From: Acidobacteriota bacterium
GTDB taxonomy: Bacteria > Acidobacteriota > Terriglobia > Terriglobales > Acidobacteriaceae
Direction: 5' to 3'
Length of the DNA stretch: 64,000 bases
Assembly (NCBI GenBank): GCA_003225555.1
Contig: QIAM01000065.1
Coordinates: 86,347 to 150,346, forward strand
Each line of letters begins with the position of its first letter. The first letter of the stretch is position 1. The notes beneath the pieces were generated by a model. It had not been told where the DNA came from, searched no databases, and saw only the letters and a program-made list of their open reading frames with translations. Both the position numbers and the translations under genes were made by a program. Shown here one piece after another: positions 18,101 to 28,246 of this stretch.

Positions 18101-18359
18101 TCAGATGGACAGTAGGCGGTGGAAGAAAGCCTGATACCGCTGCAAAGCAACGCGCAGATCCTCGTGGAGACTTTGCCCCCCCGATCCACTGCTGCTCTGG
18201 CTTGGTTCGCTCTTGCGCAAAGACTTCCGAGAGCCTCTTCATCGTCAACGCCACCAGTCCGTCGGCCTGCTCGACTGCCTTGCGGTGCACATCCACGAAA
18301 CTTGCCTGAATGGAATTACAGCGAATACGGAATTCGCGGTGGGCTCCTTCTGTGGATAT
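18101..18359 (-). pseudogene. small conserved-looking helical protein, frameshifted at a G7 tract
   Basis: The minus strand encodes REFRIRCNSIQASFVDVHRK and AVEQADGLVALTMKRLSEVF in one frame, reaching EQQWIGG. The natural continuation HEDLRVALQRYQAFFHRLL, ending with TGA at 18101, lies in another frame. The shift falls at a run of seven G (18176-18182 as C on the plus strand); removing one G joins the halves into a protein of about 86 residues. A correct start is not obvious: the conserved-looking text runs back to an ATA at 18359, while a GTG at 18296 is internal. A hairpin terminator follows the stop, which supports a genuine former gene. It may be a pseudogene, a phase-variable gene or a sequencing error. 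Function is unknown. Confidence 0.5.
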
Positions 18360-18434
18360 TTCCTGTAAACTGACGGCTCATACAACGCGCATCGCGCGTG
18401 TGGAAAACGCGGAAGTCAATCGAACATTTCACTG

Positions 18435-18920
18435 ATGATTGTGATCGTAATGGGGGTAGTCGGCGCCGGTAAGACGACCGTCGGCCAACTGCTGGCGCAG
18501 GAACTCGGCTGGCAGTTTGCGGATGCCGATGATTTTCATCCACTGGCGAATATCGAGAAGATTCGCCGAGGCATCCCACTTACCGACGATGACCGCAGTC
18601 CTTGGCTTGATCGCCTTCGCGAATTCCTTCTCGATTGCGTGACTCGTCAATGCAACCTGGTTCTGGCGTGCTCAGCCTTGAAACGCAGCTATCGTCAGGA
18701 ACTGCAGGTCGGGCCGGAACTGCAGTTTGTGTACCTGAAAGGAAACGGGGACCTCATCGCCGAACGTTTACGCTCTCGCCACGACCACTTTGCTGACGTG
18801 CAGATTCTGGCCAGCCAGTTGGCAGATCTGGAAGAGCCAGAGGACGCGATCCCCGTAGATATTGCCAGGCCGCCCGAGGAGATTGTGAAGGAGATTCGAA
18901 AGCAGCTCCGCGTGGCGTAG
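18435..18920 (+). CDS. gntK: gluconokinase
   Basis: 161 residues, typical for the P-loop gluconokinase family. The Walker A motif GVVGAGKTT is at residues 7-15. DADDFHP, NIEKIRRGIPLTDDDRSPWL and ACSALKRSYRQEL are the family signatures. The enzyme phosphorylates D-gluconate to 6-phosphogluconate. The next gene is an MFS permease 35 bases downstream, so gluconate or a related sugar acid may be imported and phosphorylated by the pair. Confidence 0.93.
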   Translation: MIVIVMGVVGAGKTTVGQLLAQELGWQFADADDFHPLANIEKIRRGIPLTDDDRSPWLDRLREFLLDCVTRQCNLVLACSALKRSYRQELQVGPELQFVYLKGNGDLIAERLRSRHDHFADVQILASQLADLEEPEDAIPVDIARPPEEIVKEIRKQLRVA

Positions 18921-18955
18921 AATCCTTCCTCATCCAAATTACGCCCGGGAATTCA

Positions 18956-20251
18956 TTGCAAAGTTTTTCCAAAGGCAGTCTCGAATCCGCTGTCGTATCT
19001 CGACTGATGGGGCGGCTGATGCCGTTTCTCTTCCTGCTGTATATCGTTGCCTACCTGGACCGCATCAACGTGAGCTTTGCCGTCCTTCAGATGCGAGAGC
19101 AACTTCACTTGACCGACCGCGTCTACGGACGCGCCGCCGGAATGTTCTTTGCGGGCTACTTCTTTTTCCAGGTGCCCAGCAATCTGGTGCTCGAAAGAGT
19201 AGGAGTGCGCCGCTGGATAGCCGGACTGATGTTGGTGTGGGGCGTGGTCTCGTGCTCGATGATCTTCATTCGCGGCCCCATCAGCTTCTATGTGCTGCGC
19301 TTCCTGCTGGGAGCCGCCGAAGCCGGGTTCTTCCCGGGCATGATCCTCTACCTGAAGCGTTGGTTCCCGGTCAGCGCACGGGCGCGGGCCGTGGCCTGGT
19401 TCATGACCGCCAATCCCTTGGCAGGCGTTATCGGCAGCCCGATTTCAGGCGCGTTGCTGGGAATGCGCGGCGGCGGGCTGTCGGGATGGCAATGGCTATT
19501 CCTCATGGAAGGTCTGCCCGCGATCTTGCTGGGAACCGCTGTGTATTGGGTGCTGGCCGATAGCCCGGCAAACGCAAAGTGGTTATCCGAAGAGCAGCGA
19601 AGTTGGCTCATCGACGAATTGGAGAGTGAGCGCCGCGCTAGTTCTGGAGAAGAGAAAGGAGCAGTCTGGCGCGTTCTCGGCAGTCCGCGAGTGTGGTTGC
19701 TGTCGCTCGTCTATTTCGGCATTCCTGCCTGCATGTACGGCATCACACTATGGCTGCCGACTGCGATCCACGCTCTGTCTGGCCTCAGCAATTCTCACAT
19801 TGGCCTGGTGGCCGCGATCCCGTACCTGCTCACGGCCATCGCCATGGTGCTGATGGGGACGCATTCCGACCGTTCCGGCGAACGCCGCTGGCATAACGCC
19901 CTGGCGGGCTTCAGCGCAGCCCTGGCATTAGTGTTGGCGGCTTACAGTCACGCTCCGCTCGGTGTGATCGCTGGAATGAGCGTCGCCATGCTGAGTGCAC
20001 AGTCCATGGTCGGGCCCTTCTGGGCTATGGCGACCTCGCGAATGAGCGGCCTGGCCGCTGCAACGAGCATTGCGGTAATCAACTCTATTGGAAACCTGGG
20101 AGGGTATTTTGGTCCTTACATCATCGGGCTGGCGCGGTCTGCAAGCGGCGGATTTCGCGGAGGCTTACTGGCGATCGGAGCGGTTATGGCTCTAAGTGCC
20201 TGCTTGGCGCTGGTGGTCGGGACCAACCGTGATGCTCAGAGGGCGCCCTGA
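18956..20251 (+). CDS. MFS transporter, anion:cation symporter (ACS)-like
   Basis: 431 residues with twelve predicted helices and the start region FLFLLYIVAYLDRINVSFA, typical of the ACS family (sugar-acid, tartrate and phthalate carriers). RWFPVSARARAVAWFMTANP after helix 4 and a central hydrophilic loop (about 200-225) are also typical. The start is a TTG at 18956; a later ATG (18 codons in) would still retain helix 1. It follows gluconokinase closely, suggesting sugar-acid uptake. Confidence 0.88.
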   Translation: MQSFSKGSLESAVVSRLMGRLMPFLFLLYIVAYLDRINVSFAVLQMREQLHLTDRVYGRAAGMFFAGYFFFQVPSNLVLERVGVRRWIAGLMLVWGVVSCSMIFIRGPISFYVLRFLLGAAEAGFFPGMILYLKRWFPVSARARAVAWFMTANPLAGVIGSPISGALLGMRGGGLSGWQWLFLMEGLPAILLGTAVYWVLADSPANAKWLSEEQRSWLIDELESERRASSGEEKGAVWRVLGSPRVWLLSLVYFGIPACMYGITLWLPTAIHALSGLSNSHIGLVAAIPYLLTAIAMVLMGTHSDRSGERRWHNALAGFSAALALVLAAYSHAPLGVIAGMSVAMLSAQSMVGPFWAMATSRMSGLAAATSIAVINSIGNLGGYFGPYIIGLARSASGGFRGGLLAIGAVMALSACLALVVGTNRDAQRAP

Positions 20252-20291
20252 CCGTGCCTTGCGTTTAGAACCCCAAGACCACGCATCCGAC

Positions 20292-20320
20292 TTCGCTCAA
20301 TCGGTTCAATTGTTTACAAT
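20292..20320 (+). promoter_or_regulatory. candidate promoter of the lipid cluster
   Basis: A TACAAT -10-like hexamer at 20315-20320 follows a TTCGCT -35-like hexamer at 20292-20297 with a 17-base spacer, in an AT-rich patch upstream of the acyl reductase gene. The -35 match is weak. Confidence 0.3.
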
Positions 20321-20355
20321 AAGAACTTCGTCCGCCCGGCAACCCGATTAGCCCT

Positions 20356-22716
20356 TTGTTAGGACGAACGTCAATTTTGGAACAGCCAAACCACAATTCC
20401 GGCGCGTCTCCATGTGTGTACTGGCGGGTGGAGGGTAGCCTCCTCGACCTGACCGTAGTCCAGCCGGTGGCATTCTTCACCTGGAATGCCCAGACGTTCA
20501 TCGAACGCTTCCAGAGACGCGGGCTCATCCTTCTGATGGCGCTGTTGCGGCCATTTCTATATTCGACCAACCGAAAGTTTGCCACTCGAGTCGTGCATAC
20601 CGGCCTGCGGGGCGTCACTCGCGACCGCCTCGATCTGCTGGGCGAAGAATATTTTAAGTACAAGCTCTTGCCACTCCTGAAAACGCGCGGCGTGCAGAAG
20701 GTGCAGGAGCTTCTACTGGCGGGCGCAGACGTGGTGCTGGTGAGCCAGGGACTCGATCACATTATGCGTCCTCTGGCCAAGCATCTGGGGGTGAAACATA
20801 TCGTAGCCAACCGGTTGGAGTTTCGCGATGGCGTAGCTACGGGCCGCTTGTTGGAGCCGGTCATCCGGCCGCGTGGAGCACTCGCGCTGATCCGGGAACA
20901 GACTCCGGACGGGCGGCGCGCTCCGAAGACGCTGGCGCGGCATCTCGACATCTCCGTTGATGCTCTGCGTGCGGCCGTGATCCCCGCCGGGCGGCAGGCA
21001 GCAGCTCCGGCGCGACCGATTGTCTACTTTGACGGGCAGCGCCAAGCCAGTAATTTCTCGGTGCGGCGTGCATTCGCCGGCAAGCACGTAATGCTGATCG
21101 GCGTCACAGGTTTTATCGGTAAAGTCTGGCTGGCAAATACGCTTCTCGATCTGCCGGAGCTAGGGCGGATCTACCTGCTGATCCGCCGGCAGAAATCGAA
21201 TCCAGCGGAGCGACGCTTCGAAAAGATGGTGGAAGAGTCGCCAGTTTTCGATCCATTGTTTGAACGTTACGGATCGGAGTTCCCCGACTTCCTGCGCGAG
21301 AAGGTTGAGATCATAGAAGGCGATGTCACTCAGCCGGGACTCGGGCTTACCGCGGATACATCCCGTCGCCTGCAGAAGAATCTGGATCTGATCATCAATA
21401 GCTCAGGCCTCACTGATTTCAATCCTGACCTGCGCGACGCGCTGGCTGCCAATACAGACGCCCCTCTCAACCTTCTGGAGTTTGTGCGCACTTCGGTTCA
21501 TGCCGGCTTGCTACATCTTTCCACCTGTTACGTGGCCGGTGAACATGACGGGCGAGTCTCCGAGAGGCTGACCCCGAACTACAATCCGCGCCGCCTGCCC
21601 GGATTCGACGCTGAAAAAGAGTGGCAGGATTTGCACGAATTGGTGAAGCAAGCCGAAGAACGAGCCGAGTCGCATGAAATTAATGTGGAACTCAGAAAGC
21701 AGGCACTGGCTAAAGAGCACGCGGCCAAAGACTTGCAAGGAGCTGCTCTCGAGAACCAGGTTCGCAAGAACAAGATCCGCTGGCTCAAAACCTACCTTAC
21801 GGACGCTGGAACCAAGCGAGCACACGAACTCGGCTGGCCCAACACCTACACCTTGACCAAAAGCCTGGCCGAATCCTTGATCGCCAAGCGCGGCACTGGT
21901 TTGCCGATAGCGATCGTGCGCCCTGCGATCGTCGAGACCTCTGTGGCCAAGCCGTTTCCGGCGTGGAATGAAGGCATCAACACCTCTGCCTCGCTGTCTT
22001 ATCTCCTGGGAACATACTTCCGCCAACTGCCCTCGAATGAAAGCAAGCGGCTCGATATCATCCCGGTGGATGCGGTGTGCGCAGGAATGACATTGATCGC
22101 CGCCGTTGTCATCGAGCGCCGACATGAGCTTGTCTATCAGCTGGCAACCTCAGTCACGAATCCGTGCGACATGGGGCGCTCCATTGAACTGACGTCGCTG
22201 GCGCATCGCAAGCACTACCGCGCGCAGGAGGGGCTGGAATCCTGGCTGCGGCTGCGGTTTGACGCCATTCCGGTGTCAAAGACCCGTTACAACCGCATGT
22301 CGGCGCCGGCGCAGAAAGCCATAGTAAAGTCGATTCAGCGCATCATGGCGCCTTTGCCGCTTAAGAAGACACCACTGGTGAAAGCCGAGCGCAACCTGCA
22401 ACGAGTTGAGAAGCTGATCGAACTGTTCGAACCTTTCATTCTCTTGAATGAGCATGACTTTGCCGCGGACAATGTGGAGAAGCTTTCCCATGCGCTTCTG
22501 CCCGAAGAACACAACGAGTTCGCGTACGACACACGGTCTCTTGACTGGTGGGACTATTGGATCAATATCCACATCCCGGCCCTGCGCAAATGGACCTATC
22601 CGCTGATCGAAGGCCGTCCCCTCGAAGCCCGGCCGCCTCGCAATTTTCAACTAGCACCGGCAAACGGCGAAGCTGTTAAGACCGGCACCAACGGAGCCAC
22701 GTGGCGATATTCCTGA
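20356..22716 (+). CDS. degenerate HAD domain fused to alcohol-forming fatty acyl reductase
   Basis: 786 residues (TTG at 20356, or TTG at 20377). Residues about 20-210 look like a SerB-type HAD phosphatase, but the nucleophile motif is WRVEGSL (Arg24, Glu26) instead of DxDGT. VLVSQG and [10 protein letters not shown] are kept, and no GDS/DD motif follows, so this part is probably catalytically dead. From residue 246 a Rossmann domain begins ([12 protein letters not shown]) with STCYVAG and the YTLTK catalytic pair (Tyr498, Lys502), a helical insertion before it, and a long C-terminal region as in bacterial fatty acyl-CoA/ACP reductases. These reduce acyl thioesters to fatty alcohols. It overlaps the next gene by 16 bases. 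Confidence 0.82.
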   Translation: MLGRTSILEQPNHNSGASPCVYWRVEGSLLDLTVVQPVAFFTWNAQTFIERFQRRGLILLMALLRPFLYSTNRKFATRVVHTGLRGVTRDRLDLLGEEYFKYKLLPLLKTRGVQKVQELLLAGADVVLVSQGLDHIMRPLAKHLGVKHIVANRLEFRDGVATGRLLEPVIRPRGALALIREQTPDGRRAPKTLARHLDISVDALRAAVIPAGRQAAAPARPIVYFDGQRQASNFSVRRAFAGKHVMLIGVTGFIGKVWLANTLLDLPELGRIYLLIRRQKSNPAERRFEKMVEESPVFDPLFERYGSEFPDFLREKVEIIEGDVTQPGLGLTADTSRRLQKNLDLIINSSGLTDFNPDLRDALAANTDAPLNLLEFVRTSVHAGLLHLSTCYVAGEHDGRVSERLTPNYNPRRLPGFDAEKEWQDLHELVKQAEERAESHEINVELRKQALAKEHAAKDLQGAALENQVRKNKIRWLKTYLTDAGTKRAHELGWPNTYTLTKSLAESLIAKRGTGLPIAIVRPAIVETSVAKPFPAWNEGINTSASLSYLLGTYFRQLPSNESKRLDIIPVDAVCAGMTLIAAVVIERRHELVYQLATSVTNPCDMGRSIELTSLAHRKHYRAQEGLESWLRLRFDAIPVSKTRYNRMSAPAQKAIVKSIQRIMAPLPLKKTPLVKAERNLQRVEKLIELFEPFILLNEHDFAADNVEKLSHALLPEEHNEFAYDTRSLDWWDYWINIHIPALRKWTYPLIEGRPLEARPPRNFQLAPANGEAVKTGTNGATWRYS

Positions 22717-23834
22717 CCGGCTCGACCGGATACATCGGGGCGCACGTCGCCGCCAACCTGCTGCAAGGCCACGGTGCCGCGCTGAACCTGCTGGTGCGGG
22801 CTCGCGACGCGCGCGATGCCGAATTGCGCCTCTGGCAGGCGTTGCAGTTGCACCTGGAGTTTCCGCGCTTCTACGAGTTTCTTCAGACTCGAGTACGCGT
22901 TTTCCGCGGAGACTTGACTTCGCCCGGTTTCGGCCTGGGTCGCGACGAGTACGACCGCCTGGTGCACACCACGGATTCGATTATTCATTGCGCCGCCTCG
23001 CTGAACCGTAAGTCGGAGAAAAGCTGCCTGAATGTGAACCTGAGAGGGACGCTCGAAGTCCTTACGCTAGCTCGGCACGTCGAGCACTATCACGGGTTGC
23101 GTCGCTTCAGCCAGGTGAGCACGGTCGCGGTGGCAGGGAAGCGCAGTAACGAGGTTGTAACCGAGGACCGTGCCATCGAGTGGGACCGGTCGGACTACGA
23201 TCCATACGCTCGCACCAAAAAGTTCTGCGAGCACATGATGCGCGTCCTGCTCCCCGACACGCCGAAGACAGTCTTCCGCCCCAGCATCGTCCTGGGCGAC
23301 AGCCGCTATCCCGAGACAACGCAGTTCGACATGGTGAAGGCGTTCGTTTTCCTGGCAGGCTTACCGGTGCTTCCGTTCCGGTCCACGGACAAGATTGACA
23401 TCGTCAACGTCGACTTCGTGGCTGAAGCTATTTCCACTCTGCACCAGAAGGACCAACCGCTCTACGACACCTACCATCTTTCCTCGGGCACAGACTCGCA
23501 GACCTTCCGCCAGCTGACCACCGCGCTCGCCGCCGCGCAGAACAAACGAGCGCCCATGTTCATGCCTTTTGCGGAAAAACCATTCAGCGGTTCCGTGAAT
23601 TTTCTCTCGAACCGAAAAGGATCGCTGGGCTACGGCTCGTCGCTAATGAAAGTGTTCATGCCCTACCTGACGTGGAACACCGTCTTCGACAACAGCAGGG
23701 TCACGTCTGAGCTGGGACGCAAACCAATTCCATTTTCGCAGTACAGCTTCCCACTCCTGAAGTTCAGCCGCGACAACCAGTTTCACTACCGCTACCAACC
23801 GTGGCCGACAGCGGCGGGAGGAAGCGCCGCATGA
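22701..23834 (+). CDS. NAD(P)-dependent SDR, thioester reductase-like
   Basis: 377 residues from a GTG inside the end of the preceding gene. [15 protein letters not shown] is the nucleotide-binding motif. [12 protein letters not shown] and CAASLNRKS follow, and YARTKK carries the Tyr-x-x-x-Lys pair. The sequence pattern (GDL...P.FGL) is that of thioester-reductase or epimerase-type extended SDRs. With the preceding acyl reductase it could perform a second reduction step or act on a different thioester. The ATGA overlap with the next gene shows coupling. Confidence 0.8.
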   Translation: MAIFLTGSTGYIGAHVAANLLQGHGAALNLLVRARDARDAELRLWQALQLHLEFPRFYEFLQTRVRVFRGDLTSPGFGLGRDEYDRLVHTTDSIIHCAASLNRKSEKSCLNVNLRGTLEVLTLARHVEHYHGLRRFSQVSTVAVAGKRSNEVVTEDRAIEWDRSDYDPYARTKKFCEHMMRVLLPDTPKTVFRPSIVLGDSRYPETTQFDMVKAFVFLAGLPVLPFRSTDKIDIVNVDFVAEAISTLHQKDQPLYDTYHLSSGTDSQTFRQLTTALAAAQNKRAPMFMPFAEKPFSGSVNFLSNRKGSLGYGSSLMKVFMPYLTWNTVFDNSRVTSELGRKPIPFSQYSFPLLKFSRDNQFHYRYQPWPTAAGGSAA

Positions 23835-25240
23835 TGGACTTCATTCTGGAAGCGTGGGTCAGCACCTCCATCGAGCGAGCCAAAGCAAGCTGGATGCTGG
23901 GCGGCGGAAAGCGCTGGGAACCAGGCGAGAAATTGAAACTGCTTTTTGCCGGCTACAACGGCACCCGCAATATGGGGTCGGATGTCCGGGTCAATGAAAT
24001 GCTGCGCCAGATCCGTCACATCCTGGGCGCAGAGCGAGTCGAGTTCAGCGTCATGAGTCAGAACTTCGAGTTTTCCAAGGGATATTTCGAGGGCACGAAG
24101 CAGGTGCATCTGCCCGACATCTTCCCGCCATTCTTGTCCGACGAGGTGCCGAAACATCATGGCGTAGTGGCTTGCGAAGGCTCCATGTTCAAGAGCAAGT
24201 TCGCCAACGCCCTGACCACGATGATGATCGGCTCGTTGGGGCTGGCCGCCGCGCAGAATAAGCTTTCCGTCGGGTATGGAGCCGAAGCTGGGCACATGGA
24301 TCCGCTGGTCGCTAAGATGTGCGGACGATACTGCAGGAATTCGCTGGTGGTCACTCGCAATGAGGAATCGCGCACACTGTTGCGCGAACTCGGAGTGCCC
24401 ACAGAACTAGGCACCGACACGGCATGGACCTTCGAGCCGCGGCCGCTGGAATACGGGCAGAGCATCTTGCGGCAAGTTGGTTGGGACGGGCACACTCCCG
24501 TGCTTGTGGTCTGCCCCATCAATCCGTTTGAGTGGCCGGTGAAGGCCTCCGTCGCCAAATACGCCGTGCACACCTTGACCGGCGCCTACAAAGACAGCCA
24601 CTACCGCACGGTGTACTTTCACAATTCGGGGCCAGCGGCTGCGCGCGCCTATCAGCAGTATTGTGCGGCAATCGCCAATGCCGTCGATGCCTTCCGCAAA
24701 CGGCGAAATGTCTTCGTGATCATTGCGGCCACCGAACGTCTCGACGCGCGTCCCGCCAATCGCATCGCGGAAAAACTGGGCGGCGTGCCGGTACTGACCT
24801 CCGACCAGTACACCATGTACGAACTGGTGAGCATTCTGCGGGCGTGCCACATGATGGCGTCTTCGCGCTATCACGGCATCGTGACGTCAATGCCGGGTCT
24901 AGTACCCTCAGCCGGAATCACCATGGACGAGCGCATTCGCAATCTCATGCGCGAGCGCGGACATCAGGACTTGTTGATGAACGTCGATGATCCCGACCTC
25001 GAAGAGAAGTTGCTGGCCGCGCTCGAGAAGCTGTCCACGGACGGCGAACGGATCGCCGATGGCATTGCACGCACCGTGGTGAAGAATTTAAAGGTCATGG
25101 CGCGCATGGGCGTCTACTTCGAGGAAGAATTGCAGCGCCGTTATCCCGAGTTTCCCACCCGTAAGGGGGAGTGGATCTGGGATGATTACCTGCCGCCGAT
25201 GAATGCGTCGTTGCGACAGCTGGTTGCCGCTTACAACTGA
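23831..25240 (+). CDS. polysaccharide pyruvyl transferase family protein
   Basis: 469 residues from the ATG at 23831, which overlaps the previous stop and has GGGAGGAAG upstream. [17 protein letters not shown] is the family's N-terminal nucleotide-binding-like motif (usually GYYGxxNxGDE). Later come [22 protein letters not shown] and [13 protein letters not shown], matching the conserved SxRxH region. Members add pyruvyl ketals from phosphoenolpyruvate to sugars, as CsaB does, though many homologues act otherwise. Its presence within a lipid gene cluster suggests a glycolipid or a modified sugar head group; the acceptor is unknown. Confidence 0.8.
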   Translation: MMDFILEAWVSTSIERAKASWMLGGGKRWEPGEKLKLLFAGYNGTRNMGSDVRVNEMLRQIRHILGAERVEFSVMSQNFEFSKGYFEGTKQVHLPDIFPPFLSDEVPKHHGVVACEGSMFKSKFANALTTMMIGSLGLAAAQNKLSVGYGAEAGHMDPLVAKMCGRYCRNSLVVTRNEESRTLLRELGVPTELGTDTAWTFEPRPLEYGQSILRQVGWDGHTPVLVVCPINPFEWPVKASVAKYAVHTLTGAYKDSHYRTVYFHNSGPAAARAYQQYCAAIANAVDAFRKRRNVFVIIAATERLDARPANRIAEKLGGVPVLTSDQYTMYELVSILRACHMMASSRYHGIVTSMPGLVPSAGITMDERIRNLMRERGHQDLLMNVDDPDLEEKLLAALEKLSTDGERIADGIARTVVKNLKVMARMGVYFEEELQRRYPEFPTRKGEWIWDDYLPPMNASLRQLVAAYN

Positions 25241-25246
25241 CTGTTT

Positions 25247-25300
25247 GTCATCCAGAGTCTTCATCCCGAGCGTGCCGAGGGATCTGGGTTCTGCTTGCAG
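25247..25300. repeat. dispersed repeat, family C (divergent copy)
   Basis: The gap contains GTCATCC, ATCCCGAGCGTGCC and GAGGGATCT. This fits the GTCATCCTGAGCGGAGCCG...GAAGGATC pattern seen intact at 51775 and 63801. The copy is degenerate. Confidence 0.45.
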
Positions 25301-25336
25301 TACTGAACCGTTTACGTTTCCAACACAACGAGAACA

Positions 25337-26983
25337 ATGCCTTTCGTCGGAGAAATATTCTCGCAGTTGAGGGCCGCTGGGACCGCAATGGTCCTGCAGG
25401 AGATCCGCGACGGCCAGATCACTGGCGTTACTGGCGATGAACTCCTGGAGATGATCGGCAAGGCGCGGACGTTTCTTGCGGGCCGCGGCTTGAACAAGGG
25501 AGACCGCTGCGCTTTGTTAGCCGCCAACAGCATCCGCTGGGTCGCGATGGATCTGGCAATCATGGCGGAGGGCCTGATCGTCGTCCCTCTCTATTTTCGA
25601 CAGGCACCGTCAGAACTTGTCGCGATGATGAAGAATTCCACTCCTGCGCTCGTCTGCTGCGGAGGCGCGGCGTTGCGGGATGCAATTCGGCAGACTTGGG
25701 CTGAGGCTCCGCCGCAATTTCTGTTTGATGAAGTTTTCCAGGGAGTCGAGGACGTTACGATCGATCGGCTCCAGGTAGGTACCGACTCGCCTATTACGAT
25801 CATTTATACCTCCGGGACGTCTGGCGAAGCGAAAGGTGTGGTCCTAACCGCGGCAAACGTTGGCTTCATGCTGGAATGCACCTCCGCCCGACTTGAGCTC
25901 CTGATGAAAGGCCGAATGGGACAAGACCAGGTCTTCCACTATCTGCCCTTCAGCTTCGGCGCCTCGTGGATCGCGATGATGACGTTTCTGAGGCGGCAAA
26001 GCCTGGTCACGCTGAACACGGATTTGACGAAGATTGCTAGCGAGATGCCAACGGTCGCTCCCGATTACTTTCTAAACGTTCCGCAGCTACTCGAGCGCAT
26101 GCGGCGTGCAGTCGACGAGCAACTCTCACAGAAGGGAGGCTTGGCACAAACCATCTATTCCCGCGCCAAGTCCGCCTGGACACGCCAACAGGAGAAACAA
26201 CCGAAGTCCGGCGATGGGTTCTGGCTCTGGGTCGCCAATACGCTAGTTTTCCCGGCTATACGCAAAAAGATAGTTGGCCCCAACCTCAAGGCATTGATCT
26301 CCGGATCGGCCCCGCTTGCCCCCGAAACACAGACCTATTTCCAAATGCTCGGCATTCCCGTATTGCAGGTCTACGGCTTGACGGAAACGACCGCGATCTG
26401 CACCATGGATGATCCGCGTCATGTTGTGCCCGGCCGCGTGGGACCTGCGATTCCGGGCACGGAGATGCGACTGGCAGAAAACGATGAGATCGTCGTGAGC
26501 GGGCCGCATATATTCCCCGGCTACTGGAATCGTCCCCAGCAGACCGCCGAAGCCTTGCGGGATGGATGGTTTCACACCGGCGATCAAGGCGAGATCGACA
26601 GCGCCGGAAACTGGCGTATTGTTGGACGAATCAAGAATCTGATTGTCCTCGGCTCCGGCCACAAGATTCCCCCGGAATCTATCGAAGAAGAGATCGCGCA
26701 GCACTTGCCTGGAGCACAGGTGGTGGTTCTCGGTAATGGCCGCGGATATCTGTCGGCGATTGTGACGGGCAACGTTACGCGCGAGCAGGCGCAGCAAGCT
26801 CTAGATGCGGCAAATGCGCAATTTCCACACTATAAGCAAGTGCGGGCGTTTGTCCTGCGTCTGGATCCGTTTTCGATCGAGAACGGAATGCTCACAGTGA
26901 ACGGGAAGCTGAAGCGCGATGTGATTGCAGCGCGCATGAAAAATGAAATTGACGAGATGTATCAAGTAAAGCAGGCAGTTTAG
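25337..26983 (+). CDS. acyl-CoA/ACP synthetase (AMP-forming)
   Basis: 548 residues of the ANL superfamily. The P-loop-like IIYTSGTSGEAKG is at about 155-167, the YGLTET motif is in the second half, and GWFHTGDQGEID plus a C-terminal NGKLKRD lysine (catalytic Lys of the adenylation step) are present. It activates a carboxylic acid, most likely a fatty acid, as acyl-AMP and transfers it to CoA or ACP. It lies 22 bases before an enoyl-CoA hydratase and is one of two such ligases in the cluster. The exact acyl chain cannot be read from sequence. Confidence 0.9.
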   Translation: MPFVGEIFSQLRAAGTAMVLQEIRDGQITGVTGDELLEMIGKARTFLAGRGLNKGDRCALLAANSIRWVAMDLAIMAEGLIVVPLYFRQAPSELVAMMKNSTPALVCCGGAALRDAIRQTWAEAPPQFLFDEVFQGVEDVTIDRLQVGTDSPITIIYTSGTSGEAKGVVLTAANVGFMLECTSARLELLMKGRMGQDQVFHYLPFSFGASWIAMMTFLRRQSLVTLNTDLTKIASEMPTVAPDYFLNVPQLLERMRRAVDEQLSQKGGLAQTIYSRAKSAWTRQQEKQPKSGDGFWLWVANTLVFPAIRKKIVGPNLKALISGSAPLAPETQTYFQMLGIPVLQVYGLTETTAICTMDDPRHVVPGRVGPAIPGTEMRLAENDEIVVSGPHIFPGYWNRPQQTAEALRDGWFHTGDQGEIDSAGNWRIVGRIKNLIVLGSGHKIPPESIEEEIAQHLPGAQVVVLGNGRGYLSAIVTGNVTREQAQQALDAANAQFPHYKQVRAFVLRLDPFSIENGMLTVNGKLKRDVIAARMKNEIDEMYQVKQAV

Positions 26984-27005
26984 GAACAATCGCTACCACA
27001 CACGA

Positions 27006-27809
27006 ATGAAATCATTCCGGGGTCAAGCGCTCTCATGGGAGCTTAAAAGCGGGGTGATCGAACTGGCGCTGCACCGCGCGCCCTGCAACGAATTGGGCTC
27101 CCTCTCGCTCGAGGAGCTTGAGAAATTCGTGCCTGCACTTGCGAACCTGCAACTCGAGGCGCATGCGCTCATCATTTATAGTGAGGTGCAGTCAGGCTTT
27201 TCCGCGGGCGCCGATCTCCGCGAGTTGTACCAGCGCTCGCAGGCTTTGGAAAAGCTGGAAGCAATCAAGGGCGTTCGCGATTTTCTGGAGCGCATGCACC
27301 GAGTGCTGAATCTGATTGACGCTGCGCCCCTGACCACGATTGCGGCGGTCCATGGCGTCACTTTTGGCGGAGGTTTTGAACTGGCTCTTGCCTGTGATTT
27401 GATCATCGCAGACAAGATGGCGCGGTTTTGTTTTCCCGAACTGCGGCTGGGCCTGATTCCCGGCTTCGGCGGAATCCCGCGCCTGAACCGGGATTTGGGG
27501 AACGCTGTCGTGCGCGATCTTTTGCTTACGGGACGCAGCTTCAACGCGACTAAGGCGCAGCAGATTGGGCTAGTGAGCCAGGTCGTTGCGGAAGGTGAGG
27601 CCGTGCGAGCGGCGAGGGCGACCGCGGCGCAGATCAGCAAGTTCGATCGCAACACCGCAATCACGGCGAAGAAATTCATCAAGCCGATTCCGTATCCGGA
27701 GTTGCAACGGGAAATCGATGTCTTCTGCGAGCTGTTTGCGCAGCCTGCAGTCGAGGCCGGCCTAAAGAAGTTTGTGGAGAGTAAAGACGCCCAGCCGTAT
27801 TTGCCCTGA
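27006..27809 (+). CDS. enoyl-CoA hydratase/isomerase family protein
   Basis: 267 residues with the crotonase fold. The oxyanion-hole motif SAGADLREL, then HGVTFGGGFELALACDL with Glu125 and FPELRLGLIPGFGG with Glu145, are seen. Both catalytic glutamates of true hydratases are kept, so it should hydrate a trans-2-enoyl thioester. It follows the first ligase by 22 bases and precedes the carrier protein by 59. Context suggests work on a CoA- or ACP-bound chain in lipid synthesis rather than beta-oxidation, since no thiolase or dehydrogenase is near. Confidence 0.9.
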   Translation: MKSFRGQALSWELKSGVIELALHRAPCNELGSLSLEELEKFVPALANLQLEAHALIIYSEVQSGFSAGADLRELYQRSQALEKLEAIKGVRDFLERMHRVLNLIDAAPLTTIAAVHGVTFGGGFELALACDLIIADKMARFCFPELRLGLIPGFGGIPRLNRDLGNAVVRDLLLTGRSFNATKAQQIGLVSQVVAEGEAVRAARATAAQISKFDRNTAITAKKFIKPIPYPELQREIDVFCELFAQPAVEAGLKKFVESKDAQPYLP

Positions 27810-27868
27810 CCTTGACGCGGCGACGACCGCTAGCGGACAGGTAAACTATTTCCGTGAGGTCAATGACT

Positions 27869-28111
27869 ATGCCGACGGCTAATCAGACACTCGATGAAAT
27901 TCTGAACCTCGCGGCTGCCCACTTCAAAGTGCCGCGGGAAAAGCTAAATGCCGACGACGACTTTTTCAAGGCCCTGGGTGTGGACAGTCTACAGACGCTC
28001 GATCTGCTAACGCGCCTGGAGCACCATTTTCACGTCGAACTGCCCGACTACGAGTTGCAGGGAGTGACCGACTTCCGAACCCTGGCGGGGAGAATTCAGG
28101 CGCGGCTGTGA
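27869..28111 (+). CDS. acyl carrier protein
   Basis: 80 residues from the ATG at 27869, the start best spaced from GAGG at 27856-27859; ATG at 27863 and GTG at 27854 are in frame. The four-helix carrier motif has the phosphopantetheine site Ser40 in GVDSLQTLDLL, preceded by DDDFFKAL. It differs from fatty-acid AcpP and resembles pathway-specific carriers. It lies between the hydratase and the second acyl ligase, so it probably carries the intermediate of this cluster. Confidence 0.9.
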   Translation: MPTANQTLDEILNLAAAHFKVPREKLNADDDFFKALGVDSLQTLDLLTRLEHHFHVELPDYELQGVTDFRTLAGRIQARL

Positions 28112-28246
28112 CCGAACGCGTCACTCGGCAGAAACAGACATACGTCCGACGCAGCATTCGACTATATCTTGACCTCGGCAAGGTAATTGATTGAGCAACA
28201 CCGTTTTCCCTGCGGCTTGTGGCGGCTGTGGTGAAATAAGTCTTTA

